Positions 7,768 to 15,443 of a stretch of 30,215 nt of DNA are shown piece by piece. The stretch spans positions 1 to 30,215 of the forward strand of contig JASDTB010000014.1 of NCBI GenBank assembly GCA_041441455.1, given 5' to 3'. The first letter of the stretch is position 1. Every line of letters starts with the position of its first letter. The notes under the pieces are model-generated. The model did not search any database. It saw only the letters and a list, made by a program, of their open reading frames with translations, and had not been told where the DNA came from. This stretch comes from JAFIHK01 sp041441455. Its GTDB lineage: Bacteria; Bacteroidota; Bacteroidia; Bacteroidales; UBA932. The position numbers and the translations under genes were made by a program.

Positions 7768-10700
7768 TCAAATTAAGTGTTTTTCAATAATTGCTAAAAG
7801 GTCTTTATGTCGAATTGGCTTCGTAATAAAGTCATTACATCCAGCATCTTTAGCGAGTTCTACATCAGATTCAAAAGCGTTGGCCGTTTGAGCTATTATA
7901 ACTACATCGTTTGAAATCTTTCGAATTTCTCTAGTTGCATCAAGGCCATTCATAATAGGCATTTTAATATCCATTAGAATCAAATCAGGCTTATGCTCTA
8001 TAAATAAATTAACAGCTTCAGACCCATTAACAGCTCTTAACAAATTGTATTTTTTTGATAAAATTACCTTTAGAAGGTGATAATTTGTTTCGATATCTTC
8101 TGCTATAAGTATTGTTTTAATATTTTGTTCGGAGCTCATTATTGGCTGTTTTTCGGGTATATCTTGCTCTTTTCTAATATCATCCATGATAACAACTTCT
8201 TTGTTAAGATTGTTCATTGGAAGTGTGTAATACATTGTTGTTCCTTTTCCTTGTTCTGATTCTGCCCAAATTTTACCACCTAGTTTTTCTACAATTGCTC
8301 TACATATAGATAATCCAAGTCCTGTACCAACAGTGAAGTCATCAACTTTGAAAAATCTCATAAAAATCTTTTCTATGTGTTCTTTATCAATGCCTTTACC
8401 AGTGTCTTTTACGAAAATTGTTATCTCTGTAGATGATTTTTTGTATCCAACTGTAATTGTTCCAGAATCAGTAAACTTGATGGAATTATTTATCAAATTA
8501 GTAAGAATTTGCCTGTTTCGTATATAATCTGTGTTTATGTATATTACTTCCTTAGGGATATCTAGGTCTATTTTAAGAGTATCTGGAATTGAGTGTTCAT
8601 AAGATGATACTATTTCTGTAATTTGACTATTGATATCTAATGGTTCGATCTCAAAATTCATACTGTTAGACTCTATTTTTGATAAGTCAAGAATGTCACT
8701 TATTAAAGTCATCAATACTCTTGAATTGGTATTAATTAGTTTTATGAATTCTTTTTTGTCATTATCGGAGTAGTCAGGATCAATTAGAAGATTTGTAAAT
8801 CCGATTATTCCATTTAGAGGAGTACGAATTTCATGGCTCATGTTTGATAAAAATGATGACTTAAGTTTATCTGATTCTTCTGCTCTATTTCTAGCATCAA
8901 TTAATTCAGCCTCTCTCTGTTTATGGTTTGAAATATTTATGTCCATTCCATATAATGCGCTGATTACATTGGTCTCGCCAGGAATTGATTGAATATAACC
9001 TCTCTTTTCCCACCACTGATATTGACCCTTTCCTTCTAAATCAATTCGATATTCAAATGAGAACCTGTCGTCTTTATAAGTGGCAAGTTTTTCAATCCAT
9101 TCTTCAATTTTCGTCCTATCTTCTGGATGAATTAAAGAGAGAAAATCTGTATAGTGAGACTGTTTTTTCAATCGTGATCCAAAAATCAATCCATGATTGT
9201 CACCTATTTGCAAGGCCTTTGTAGATATATCTAAGAACCATGTATATGAGTCTGCTGACTCAAGGGCAAGGTTCAGATAACTTTTTTGTCTGTTTAGCTC
9301 AGAAATATCTCTTATTACAAAAACTATGTTGTTGACATTTTCGGCATTATCAAGAATAGGAGAAATATCTCCTTCAATAGAGATGTAAGAGTCTTTTAGT
9401 TTAAGTTTAGTTCCATCAGGAATTTGGATTCTTTCTTTTGTTTCGTAACACTTTTGAACTAATTGTTGAATATTTGTGGACCCAGAAAAAATAAAGATAA
9501 ATGTATTATAAAAATCTTGACCAATATGAATATTACTAATACATGAAGACCACAACTCGGCAGATCTATTAGTGTTGACAATCTTCCCTTCAGTATTTAT
9601 TGTAACTACACCCTCTTTCATAACAGAGAATGTATTTGTCAAGATATTTTTAGTCTCTTCATTTTCAGTATAGAGTTCCTTATAACTAGTATTAAGTTTT
9701 CTATATCTAATATGATATGCTATAAATATACCAAGAGCTAAAAGTAATAAGAAGAAAATTATAATAGCTGTGTAAACTTCTTTTTTATAATCTTCAAATA
9801 ATGTGGGAGGTTTATTTATTAGTTTAGACCCTTTAGGTAGATTTTCAACCAAAATACCCCAACGCTGAAGTATTTTATAATCAAAAGTCAATTCGTATTT
9901 TTTGATTGTATCATCTTTAAAATCTTTCTTCTCATTGTCTGAATTCGTTCTCCTAGCTAAATCATATCCAATTTCCCAATTAGATGTTAAATATCCACCA
10001 ATAATTCCTGTACTTAAATTTGTGTTTTGACAGCCAAAAATAGGTATGCTTTTAATCCTTTTCATGAAAGGTTTGAAATCCTTGTCAAAAGGGTAATATC
10101 CATCAGAATCCATAATCCAGGACGATAGAATTATGAAAGAATTGGCAGATATTGAGTTTATTGAGTCTAAATATTGACTATAAGAGAGGCCTTTAGGAGA
10201 AAGGTACTTAATTTTTAAATTTGGAGAGACGTATTTTGCAAGTTGAATTTTTGCAACTTTTTGTTCAATACGTCCATATGGTGTGTCATCTGTTAAAACA
10301 AGTACTTCCTCCGTCTTTGGGAAGAATTTCATTCCTAGTTTAAAATTATCTTCAAAAAACAATGCTGTAGCAACTTCTGAAATTTTATGTTGCTTTGTAA
10401 TTTGGGTCCCCACAGGATTACAAGATATAATCGATGTTTTAGGGGGCAGGTAATCAGAGTTGCTTACTAATAGATTTAAACTCAGAGTGTCTAAGCAAAT
10501 TATTGTGGTTTGCTCTCTATCATTGATAGCAAGTTTTAGAGCCTTTACAATTCTTTGTGATTTTAGTTGGTTTGTTTCATAACCAATTGGGTCAACACAA
10601 AAAATTTTAAAATTAATCGTTAAATTATTTGAGTAAATATAACTTGAAAAGCCAGCAGTAAAATCCCTTATTTTTTCTTTATTAAATTCATCTGAGTAGA

Positions 10701-10821
10701 TTATAAAAATCTTTTTAATACTACTTTTTGAATTAAAGAATTCACTATAGGTTACCTCCTGAGTAAATGCAGGAAGGATTGATAATAGAAATAAACACGT
10801 GGCGAGCAGCCTTTTAAACAT
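7768..10821 (-). CDS. Hybrid sensor histidine kinase/response regulator with periplasmic binding-protein-like sensor
   Basis: This 1017-residue protein has a signal peptide (1-20, cleavage near AFTQE) and a periplasmic region (about 25-345) that resembles the ABC-type substrate-binding fold, with IFIIYSDEF and VLVLTDDTPYGRIEQ segments. One membrane helix follows (about 350-371), then two PAS domains (about 392-510 and 515-635; the second is PAS_3-like with HPEDR and WWEKRGY). The HisKA has NMSHEIRTPLN (H663). The HATPase has N box NLINNSIKFT, G1 DTGKGI and G2 GTGLGL. A C-terminal receiver (902-1015) has D951 in LILMDIKMP and K1001. There is no DNA-binding domain, so phosphate must pass to another protein or the output is protein-level. 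The ligand is unknown. fbp follows five bases after its stop; sodB is divergent. Confidence 0.93.
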   Translation of the reverse strand: MFKRLLATCLFLLSILPAFTQEVTYSEFFNSKSSIKKIFIIYSDEFNKEKIRDFTAGFSSYIYSNNLTINFKIFCVDPIGYETNQLKSQRIVKALKLAINDREQTTIICLDTLSLNLLVSNSDYLPPKTSIISCNPVGTQITKQHKISEVATALFFEDNFKLGMKFFPKTEEVLVLTDDTPYGRIEQKVAKIQLAKYVSPNLKIKYLSPKGLSYSQYLDSINSISANSFIILSSWIMDSDGYYPFDKDFKPFMKRIKSIPIFGCQNTNLSTGIIGGYLTSNWEIGYDLARRTNSDNEKKDFKDDTIKKYELTFDYKILQRWGILVENLPKGSKLINKPPTLFEDYKKEVYTAIIIFFLLLLALGIFIAYHIRYRKLNTSYKELYTENEETKNILTNTFSVMKEGVVTINTEGKIVNTNRSAELWSSCISNIHIGQDFYNTFIFIFSGSTNIQQLVQKCYETKERIQIPDGTKLKLKDSYISIEGDISPILDNAENVNNIVFVIRDISELNRQKSYLNLALESADSYTWFLDISTKALQIGDNHGLIFGSRLKKQSHYTDFLSLIHPEDRTKIEEWIEKLATYKDDRFSFEYRIDLEGKGQYQWWEKRGYIQSIPGETNVISALYGMDINISNHKQREAELIDARNRAEESDKLKSSFLSNMSHEIRTPLNGIIGFTNLLIDPDYSDNDKKEFIKLINTNSRVLMTLISDILDLSKIESNSMNFEIEPLDINSQITEIVSSYEHSIPDTLKIDLDIPKEVIYINTDYIRNRQILTNLINNSIKFTDSGTITVGYKKSSTEITIFVKDTGKGIDKEHIEKIFMRFFKVDDFTVGTGLGLSICRAIVEKLGGKIWAESEQGKGTTMYYTLPMNNLNKEVVIMDDIRKEQDIPEKQPIMSSEQNIKTILIAEDIETNYHLLKVILSKKYNLLRAVNGSEAVNLFIEHKPDLILMDIKMPIMNGLDATREIRKISNDVVIIAQTANAFESDVELAKDAGCNDFITKPIRHKDLLAIIEKHLI

Positions 10822-10827
10822 AATTTG

Positions 10828-10859
10828 CTAACTTTACATTTTAATCTTACCAAAGTTAG
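10828..10859. repeat. 8-bp inverted repeat overlapping the kinase promoter
   Basis: CTAACTTT (10828-10835) and AAAGTTAG (10852-10859) are perfect inverted copies with 16 bases between them. The right arm covers the -7 element and the left arm lies just downstream of the expected start site. Because only one arm would be transcribed, a DNA-level operator is more plausible than an RNA hairpin. Chance occurrence in AT-rich DNA is possible. Confidence 0.4.
10851..10858 (-). promoter_or_regulatory. Probable -7 element of the histidine kinase-fbp promoter
   Basis: The minus strand reads TAACTTTG (plus 10851-10858), an exact TAnnTTTG match about 30 bases upstream of the kinase ATG. No full TTTG is found 19 bases further upstream; only a TTG (plus 10880-10882) lies 21 bases away, so the -33 box is weak. 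The element overlaps one arm of an 8-bp inverted repeat. Confidence 0.5.
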
Positions 10860-10935
10860 TAATTTTATTTGAAAGTGAACAACCATAAGCGTTTGCTGTT
10901 ATAATGCCAGTTTAATCATTTAAAAATTTAATCGT

Positions 10936-11517
10936 ATGAAATTTGAACTTCCAGTATTACCTTACAAGGCAGATGCCCTTGAACCTGTGATCTCTCAAAA
11001 AACTATTGAGTTTCACTATGGAAAGCATCATCAAGCTTATGTAACCAACCTCAACAATCTTATCCCTGGAACAGAGTTTGAAAACATGGATTTAGATGAA
11101 ATAGTAAAAAAATCTGATGGTGCGATTTTTAATAATGCAGCGCAAGTCTGGAATCATACATTTTATTTTGAATCATTTACACCTGGAGGAGAAAAGAATC
11201 CTTTTGGAGACCTAGAGAAAGCAATATTACAAAAATGGGAGAGCGTTGATGCTTTCAAGAAGGAGTTTGTAGCTTCGGGAGTATCTCAGTTCGGATCAGG
11301 TTGGGTATGGCTTGTTAAAAACAGCAATGGTGAATTGGAAATAGTAAAAGAACCAAATGCAGGTAATCCAATGACTAAGGGGTATAAACCGATTCTAACT
11401 TTTGATGTTTGGGAGCATGCCTACTATTTAGATTTTCAAAATAGAAGAGCAGACCATCTAGCTGATTTGTGGAAAATCGTTAATTGGACTATTGCAGAAA
11501 ACCGATTTAAATTTTAA
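10936..11517 (+). CDS. sodB: Superoxide dismutase, iron type
   Basis: This 193-residue protein is a complete Fe/Mn-family superoxide dismutase, converting superoxide to oxygen and hydrogen peroxide in the cytoplasm. The metal ligands are visible as H27 (EFHYGKHH), H74 (AAQVWNHTFY), D157 and H161 (DVWEHAYYLDF). Gln70 just before the second ligand and Thr155 in ILTFDVWEH point to iron use. From memory of the family, the cambialistic Porphyromonas gingivalis enzyme has Gly at position 155, so Thr here argues against strong manganese activity. The gene stands alone and is divergent from the histidine kinase. I see no exact TAnnTTTG box in its upstream region. Its stop overlaps the stop of the MATE gene by three bases. 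Confidence 0.96.
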   Translation: MKFELPVLPYKADALEPVISQKTIEFHYGKHHQAYVTNLNNLIPGTEFENMDLDEIVKKSDGAIFNNAAQVWNHTFYFESFTPGGEKNPFGDLEKAILQKWESVDAFKKEFVASGVSQFGSGWVWLVKNSNGELEIVKEPNAGNPMTKGYKPILTFDVWEHAYYLDFQNRRADHLADLWKIVNWTIAENRFKF

Positions 11518-12821
11518 TTGCTTACACTGACTTTTGCTAAAACATGTGTTTTAGAAGTCATTGTCATCATGATAGTACGCACTATGAGGTGGGCAAAATA
11601 GCCTATCCATAGTGCGTTTATTCCATAATAATTTTCAAAAAGATAATAGGCCAAAAAGAAAGATATTGATGACAAAATCATAACATCCCTTATTGCTTTT
11701 GAAGCTGTTGCACCTATAAATATTCCGTCCCAAGTAAAAGCTACACAACTAACTACAGGCATTATAAGAAGCCAAGGTAAAAACTCAGGTGCCTTGGAAA
11801 GAACAGTTGGATTATCGGTCATTAAAGCAAAAAGAGAGTCTCCAAAAAACCAATACATTCCTGTTGATACAACACTTATAACTAGGCACCATAAGAAGAG
11901 ATTATTTATTGTTTTTACAAGAGAACCTTTATCTTTTGCTCCAATAAATCTCCCAGTTAAAGCTTCTCCAGCATAGGCAAATCCATCAATAAAATATGAA
12001 AACAACAACATAAGTTTCATCATTATTGTGTTAACAGCCAGTAGATTGTCTCCGTATTTTGCAGAAATACTTGTAAAGCCTGTATATACAAGTAGAAGGC
12101 AAATCGATCTTATAAATAAATTTCCATTTAAAACAAAAAAGCTTTTCATCTCTTTAAGATTCAAACTCTCTTTGATATTGATCATTGAAAGATAGCTTTT
12201 GTATTTAGATAAAAATAAGAAAATAGCGATAGATAAACCTAAGTATTGAGCTAATAATGTTCCTAATGCAATTCCTGCAATTCCCATTTTAAAGGTTACT
12301 GCCAATAAAATACTTATAATTAAGTTTAGGACATTAACTGAAATGTCTGTAATCATAGGGAAGACAGTATTTTGCATACCGATAAACCACCCTTTGAATG
12401 CAAATAAAGATAGCGTAGCAGGAGCAGCCCATATCCTAATGTTGAAATATATTCTAGCCAAATCCTCTACTTCAGTAGAACAGTCTATAAAGAAAAATGA
12501 GGCTTCCAAAAAGAAATACTGAATTAGCCAAATGATCAGAGCTGCTGAAAGAGCAGTTCCTAAAGCCCTGACAAGAATTTTTGCACTCTCTTCATGATCG
12601 TTTCTTCCATAAGCTTGAGCGGCTAAACCTCCAGTACCAACCCTTAAAAAACCCATATTCCAATATAGGAGGTCGAATAACATTGTAGCAATCGCAATTC
12701 CTCCAATACTTGCAGCGTCACCGAGTCTTCCAGCTATTGCTAAATCTGCCATTCCTACAAGAGGAACAGTTATATTTGCTAGTATACTGGGGCCGGCTAA
12801 CTTTAAAATTTGTTTATTCAT
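11514..12821 (-). CDS. MATE family efflux transporter (DinF-like)
   Basis: This 435-residue integral membrane protein has about twelve hydrophobic segments in two halves. It opens with LKLAGPSILANITVPLVGMADLAIAGRLGD, where the Pro-rich first helix and the Asp in VGMADLAIAG are typical of the DinF branch of the MATE family; the block FLRVGTGGLAAQAYGRND is also characteristic. MATE proteins export drugs or metabolites using a sodium or proton gradient; the substrate here cannot be told. It overlaps the end of rsgA by four bases (ATGA), so translation is probably coupled to rsgA. It ends tail to tail with sodB with overlapping stop codons and no room for a terminator between them. Confidence 0.92.
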   Translation of the reverse strand: MNKQILKLAGPSILANITVPLVGMADLAIAGRLGDAASIGGIAIATMLFDLLYWNMGFLRVGTGGLAAQAYGRNDHEESAKILVRALGTALSAALIIWLIQYFFLEASFFFIDCSTEVEDLARIYFNIRIWAAPATLSLFAFKGWFIGMQNTVFPMITDISVNVLNLIISILLAVTFKMGIAGIALGTLLAQYLGLSIAIFLFLSKYKSYLSMINIKESLNLKEMKSFFVLNGNLFIRSICLLLVYTGFTSISAKYGDNLLAVNTIMMKLMLLFSYFIDGFAYAGEALTGRFIGAKDKGSLVKTINNLFLWCLVISVVSTGMYWFFGDSLFALMTDNPTVLSKAPEFLPWLLIMPVVSCVAFTWDGIFIGATASKAIRDVMILSSISFFLAYYLFENYYGINALWIGYFAHLIVRTIMMTMTSKTHVLAKVSVSN

Positions 12822-13759
12822 CGATACTTTCCTCCATCCTCTTCAAGCATGGATAAATAAGAATAATATCTCTCTTCTGAAATTTTTCCATTTTCAACAG
12901 CCTCTTTGACAGCACAACCAGGCTCATGAGTGTGAGTGCAAGGTTTAAACTTGCAATTGTCTATAAGTGGAAGCATCTCTCTAAAATAATGACTCAGTTC
13001 ATCCTTTGTCATTTCAAACAGACCAAATCCTCTAATTCCAGGAGTATCAATAATAAAACCTCCAAATGAGAGAGGATGCATTTGGTAAAAAGTAGTTGTG
13101 TGTTTCCCTTGATTATGATATTCAGAAATTTCAGCAGTTTTGAGATTAAGGTTACTGTCTATTCTCTGTATAAGAGAAGACTTACCCACTCCAGATTGAC
13201 CAGAAAATAGTGAAACACGATTTTTACATAAATCTTTTATTAAATCAATATTTTCTTCAGCTAAACAAGAGGTTTTAATAATATTATATCCTGCAGATTG
13301 ATAGAGATTACAAAAATACTCAAGATATTCAATATGAGAGTCGGTATATAAATCTGTTTTATTTATAACAATTGTTACGGGAATGCGATATGCTTCGCAG
13401 CTCGCTAAAAATCTGTCGATGAAAGCAGTTTTTACCTCTGGGAAATCTATCGTTGTGATTAAAAAAGCCATATCAATATTTGATGCAATAATATGGGTCT
13501 CTTTAGATAGATTTGTGGACCTTCTAATTAGATAGTTTCTCCTTGGGAGAATATCAGTAATTACAGAGTCTCCATTTTCATAAAATTCGAACTCGACATA
13601 GTCGCCAACTGCAATTGGGTTAGTTGTCTTAGATCCTTTGATCCGCAGTTTTCCCCTTACAACGCATTGTATTGGATTCCACGCATCAAGGCCGCTAACC
13701 AGATATCTGCTTCCGGTATGTTTAACTACAACAGCTGTCTCTCTTTTTCTTTTTTCCAC
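12818..13759 (-). CDS. rsgA: Ribosome small-subunit biogenesis GTPase RsgA
   Basis: This 313-residue protein shows the circularly permuted GTPase order of RsgA (YjeQ): an N-terminal OB-fold (about 10-75), then G4 NKTD (133-136), G1 GQSGVGKSS (187-195) and G3 DTPG (238-241), and a C-terminal zinc-binding knuckle with C269, C274, H276 and C282. RsgA acts in late 30S maturation and its GTPase is stimulated by the small subunit. The start codon is GTG at 13759; no ATG lies close enough to keep the OB-fold whole. The gene is divergent from the prenyl synthase operon and translationally coupled to the MATE gene. A 16-bp palindrome lies ten bases upstream of the start. Confidence 0.96.
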   Translation of the reverse strand: MEKRKRETAVVVKHTGSRYLVSGLDAWNPIQCVVRGKLRIKGSKTTNPIAVGDYVEFEFYENGDSVITDILPRRNYLIRRSTNLSKETHIIASNIDMAFLITTIDFPEVKTAFIDRFLASCEAYRIPVTIVINKTDLYTDSHIEYLEYFCNLYQSAGYNIIKTSCLAEENIDLIKDLCKNRVSLFSGQSGVGKSSLIQRIDSNLNLKTAEISEYHNQGKHTTTFYQMHPLSFGGFIIDTPGIRGFGLFEMTKDELSHYFREMLPLIDNCKFKPCTHTHEPGCAVKEAVENGKISEERYYSYLSMLEEDGGKYR

Positions 13760-13768
13760 GGCTGCGAA

Positions 13769-13784
13769 TATACAAAATTGTATA
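13769..13784. repeat. 16-bp palindrome between rsgA and the prenyl synthase operon
   Basis: TATACAA-AA-TTGTATA is an inverted repeat with 7-base arms around AA, centred in the 66-base divergent intergenic region. A further TTGTATA copy lies at 13798-13804, overlapping the end of the -7 element of the plus-strand promoter. The layout fits an operator for a dimeric regulator of one or both divergent genes, but AT-rich palindromes also arise by chance and there is no regulator gene nearby. Confidence 0.4.
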
Positions 13785-13792
13785 AAAAGGAT

Positions 13793-13800
13793 TAACTTTG
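13793..13800 (+). promoter_or_regulatory. Probable -7 element of the prenyl synthase operon
   Basis: TAACTTTG (13793-13800) matches TAnnTTTG, with the expected start site near 13807 and a leader of about 19 bases. There is no TTTG at the usual distance; the -33 region is occupied by the palindrome at 13769-13784. This may mean activator dependence or a weak promoter. Confidence 0.5.
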
Positions 13801-13825
13801 TATAATAATAAAATCAAAAAGAGAT

Positions 13826-14806
13826 ATGTATACGCATTCGGAAATTGACGCTATTGTTGAAAAAGCGATTATCAACATGAATCTAAAAGGTTCTCCCGAA
13901 GAGCTGTATGAGCCGATTGAGTATCTAATTTCTATTGGAGGTAAAAGACTTCGTCCCAAGATGTCAGTAATGAGTTTTAATCTCTTTTCTGATAATATTG
14001 ACGATTCCATCATATATCCATCTTTAGCATTAGAGATTTTTCATGGATTTACTCTAATTCATGATGATATAATGGACAACTCCTCTTTAAGAAGGGGGCA
14101 GCTTACCGTTCATAAAAAATGGGATATTAGTACAGCAATATTGTCTGGCGATGTAATGTGCATTAAAGCATATGAATACCTAGCTCACGCCCCTTTAAAC
14201 AAGCTTCATGAGGTTTTAAGCCTATTTACTAAAACAGCGACAGAGGTTTGTGAAGGACAACAATTAGATATGAATTTTGAATCTCAGCCTTTCATTACCA
14301 CTGAAGACTATATTGAGATGATTGGTTTAAAAACAGCTGTTTTAATGGCTTGCTCTGCAAAGATGGGGGCGATCATCGGTGGTGCAGATAAAAGGACAGC
14401 AGATGCAATATATGATTTTGCTTACCAATTGGGACTTGCTTTTCAAATAAAGGATGATTACCTCGACGTTTATGGAAACACCTCATTGTTTGGCAAGAAT
14501 ATTGGTGGAGATATTGCCAATAATAAAAAAACATGGCTCCTAATTGAGGCTTTCAAAAGAGCGAGTGGTAGAGATCTTACAAGATTAAATGAGTTAATTT
14601 CAAAAGATGGAAAGATAGAAGCTGCAGAAAAGATTGATGAAGTAATGAAAATTTATGAAACCCTCAATATTAAACAAGCCGCAGAATCAGCAATAAGCCA
14701 TTATAACGATAAAGCACTATCTTCGCTAGATAATTCTTCACTCAGTAATATTCAAAAAGATCAACTTTTTGAATTTGCTAAATCATTAATAAACAGAGAA
14801 AAATAA
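13826..14806 (+). CDS. Polyprenyl diphosphate synthase (trans-type, short- to medium-chain)
   Basis: This 326-residue protein is a trans-isoprenyl diphosphate synthase, which condenses isopentenyl diphosphate onto an allylic diphosphate. Seen: ISIGGKRLRPKM near residue 40, the first Asp-rich motif DDIMD (80-84) followed by SSLRRG, and the second Asp-rich motif DDYLD (210-214). Phe at the fifth position before the first Asp-rich motif suggests a short product such as farnesyl or geranylgeranyl diphosphate, but chain length is an inference. It opens an operon of five tightly spaced plus-strand genes, 19 bases ahead of the DUF4254 gene. A lipid-carrier or quinone role for the product is possible given the adjacent glycosyltransferase. 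Confidence 0.92.
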   Translation: MYTHSEIDAIVEKAIINMNLKGSPEELYEPIEYLISIGGKRLRPKMSVMSFNLFSDNIDDSIIYPSLALEIFHGFTLIHDDIMDNSSLRRGQLTVHKKWDISTAILSGDVMCIKAYEYLAHAPLNKLHEVLSLFTKTATEVCEGQQLDMNFESQPFITTEDYIEMIGLKTAVLMACSAKMGAIIGGADKRTADAIYDFAYQLGLAFQIKDDYLDVYGNTSLFGKNIGGDIANNKKTWLLIEAFKRASGRDLTRLNELISKDGKIEAAEKIDEVMKIYETLNIKQAAESAISHYNDKALSSLDNSSLSNIQKDQLFEFAKSLINREK

Positions 14807-14825
14807 ATATAAATCATATATAGTC

Positions 14826-15443
14826 ATGAATTCATTCAGCCAAAATTGCAATAACATTTTTGACTTAAGTGTCAATAATTATCATATTACAGACGATGTT
14901 GACGCTCAAATAACCAATCCATTTGCTGAAAAGTCTTTAGAAAATCTACTATACTTAAAAAACTGGATTGATGCCGTTCAATGGCATCTAGAAGACATAA
15001 TAAGAAATCCATCAATAGATCCTGTTGAAGCATTAAAAATCAAAAGGAGAATTGATAAGTCAAATCAAGATAGAACCGATTTAGTTGAGCTTATTGATAG
15101 CTATTTTATGGAAAAATATTCTCAAGTTAAAGTAGCTAGTGATGCGCAAATCAACACCGAAACACCAGCTTGGGCTATTGATAGATTATCTATTTTAGCA
15201 TTAAAAATTTATCACATGAATGTTGAAGCTTCGAGACAAAATGCGTCAGAAGAGCATATTCAACAATGTAAGAAAAAGCTGGAGACTTTACTTACTCAAA
15301 GAGTTGATTTGTCAACTGCAATTGATCAACTACTAAGTGATATTGAATCGGGTAAGAAATATATGAAGTTTTATAAGCAGATGAAGATGTATAATGACCC
15401 TGCTTTGAATCCAGTACTTTATTCTAATGGAGCAGGAAAATAA
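14826..15443 (+). CDS. DUF4254 domain-containing protein
   Basis: This 205-residue protein of unknown function is a soluble, mostly helical protein without signal peptide or membrane segment. I recognise the DUF4254 pattern: an N-terminal NPFAEKSLENLLYLKNWIDAVQWHLEDIIR-like stretch (about residues 33-65), ALKIKRRIDKSNQDRTDLVE in the middle, TPAWAIDRLSILALKIYHM near 115, and a helical end with TQRVDLSTAIDQLL. No catalytic motif is visible. It overlaps the following GT9 gene by 17 bases, and from memory DUF4254 and GT9 genes are neighbours in many Bacteroidota, so a shared role in assembling a surface glycan is plausible but unproved. Confidence 0.85.
   Translation: MNSFSQNCNNIFDLSVNNYHITDDVDAQITNPFAEKSLENLLYLKNWIDAVQWHLEDIIRNPSIDPVEALKIKRRIDKSNQDRTDLVELIDSYFMEKYSQVKVASDAQINTETPAWAIDRLSILALKIYHMNVEASRQNASEEHIQQCKKKLETLLTQRVDLSTAIDQLLSDIESGKKYMKFYKQMKMYNDPALNPVLYSNGAGK

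Noticed and set aside
7763..7771. TTG start for fbp adding three residues
   Set aside because: The extension overlaps the kinase stop codon and an in-frame ATG follows three codons later with a clean 5-base gap.
10860..10935. Consensus promoter for sodB
   Set aside because: TTTG occurs at 10868 and 10892, but neither forms a TAnnTTTG box with correct spacing, so no promoter is called.
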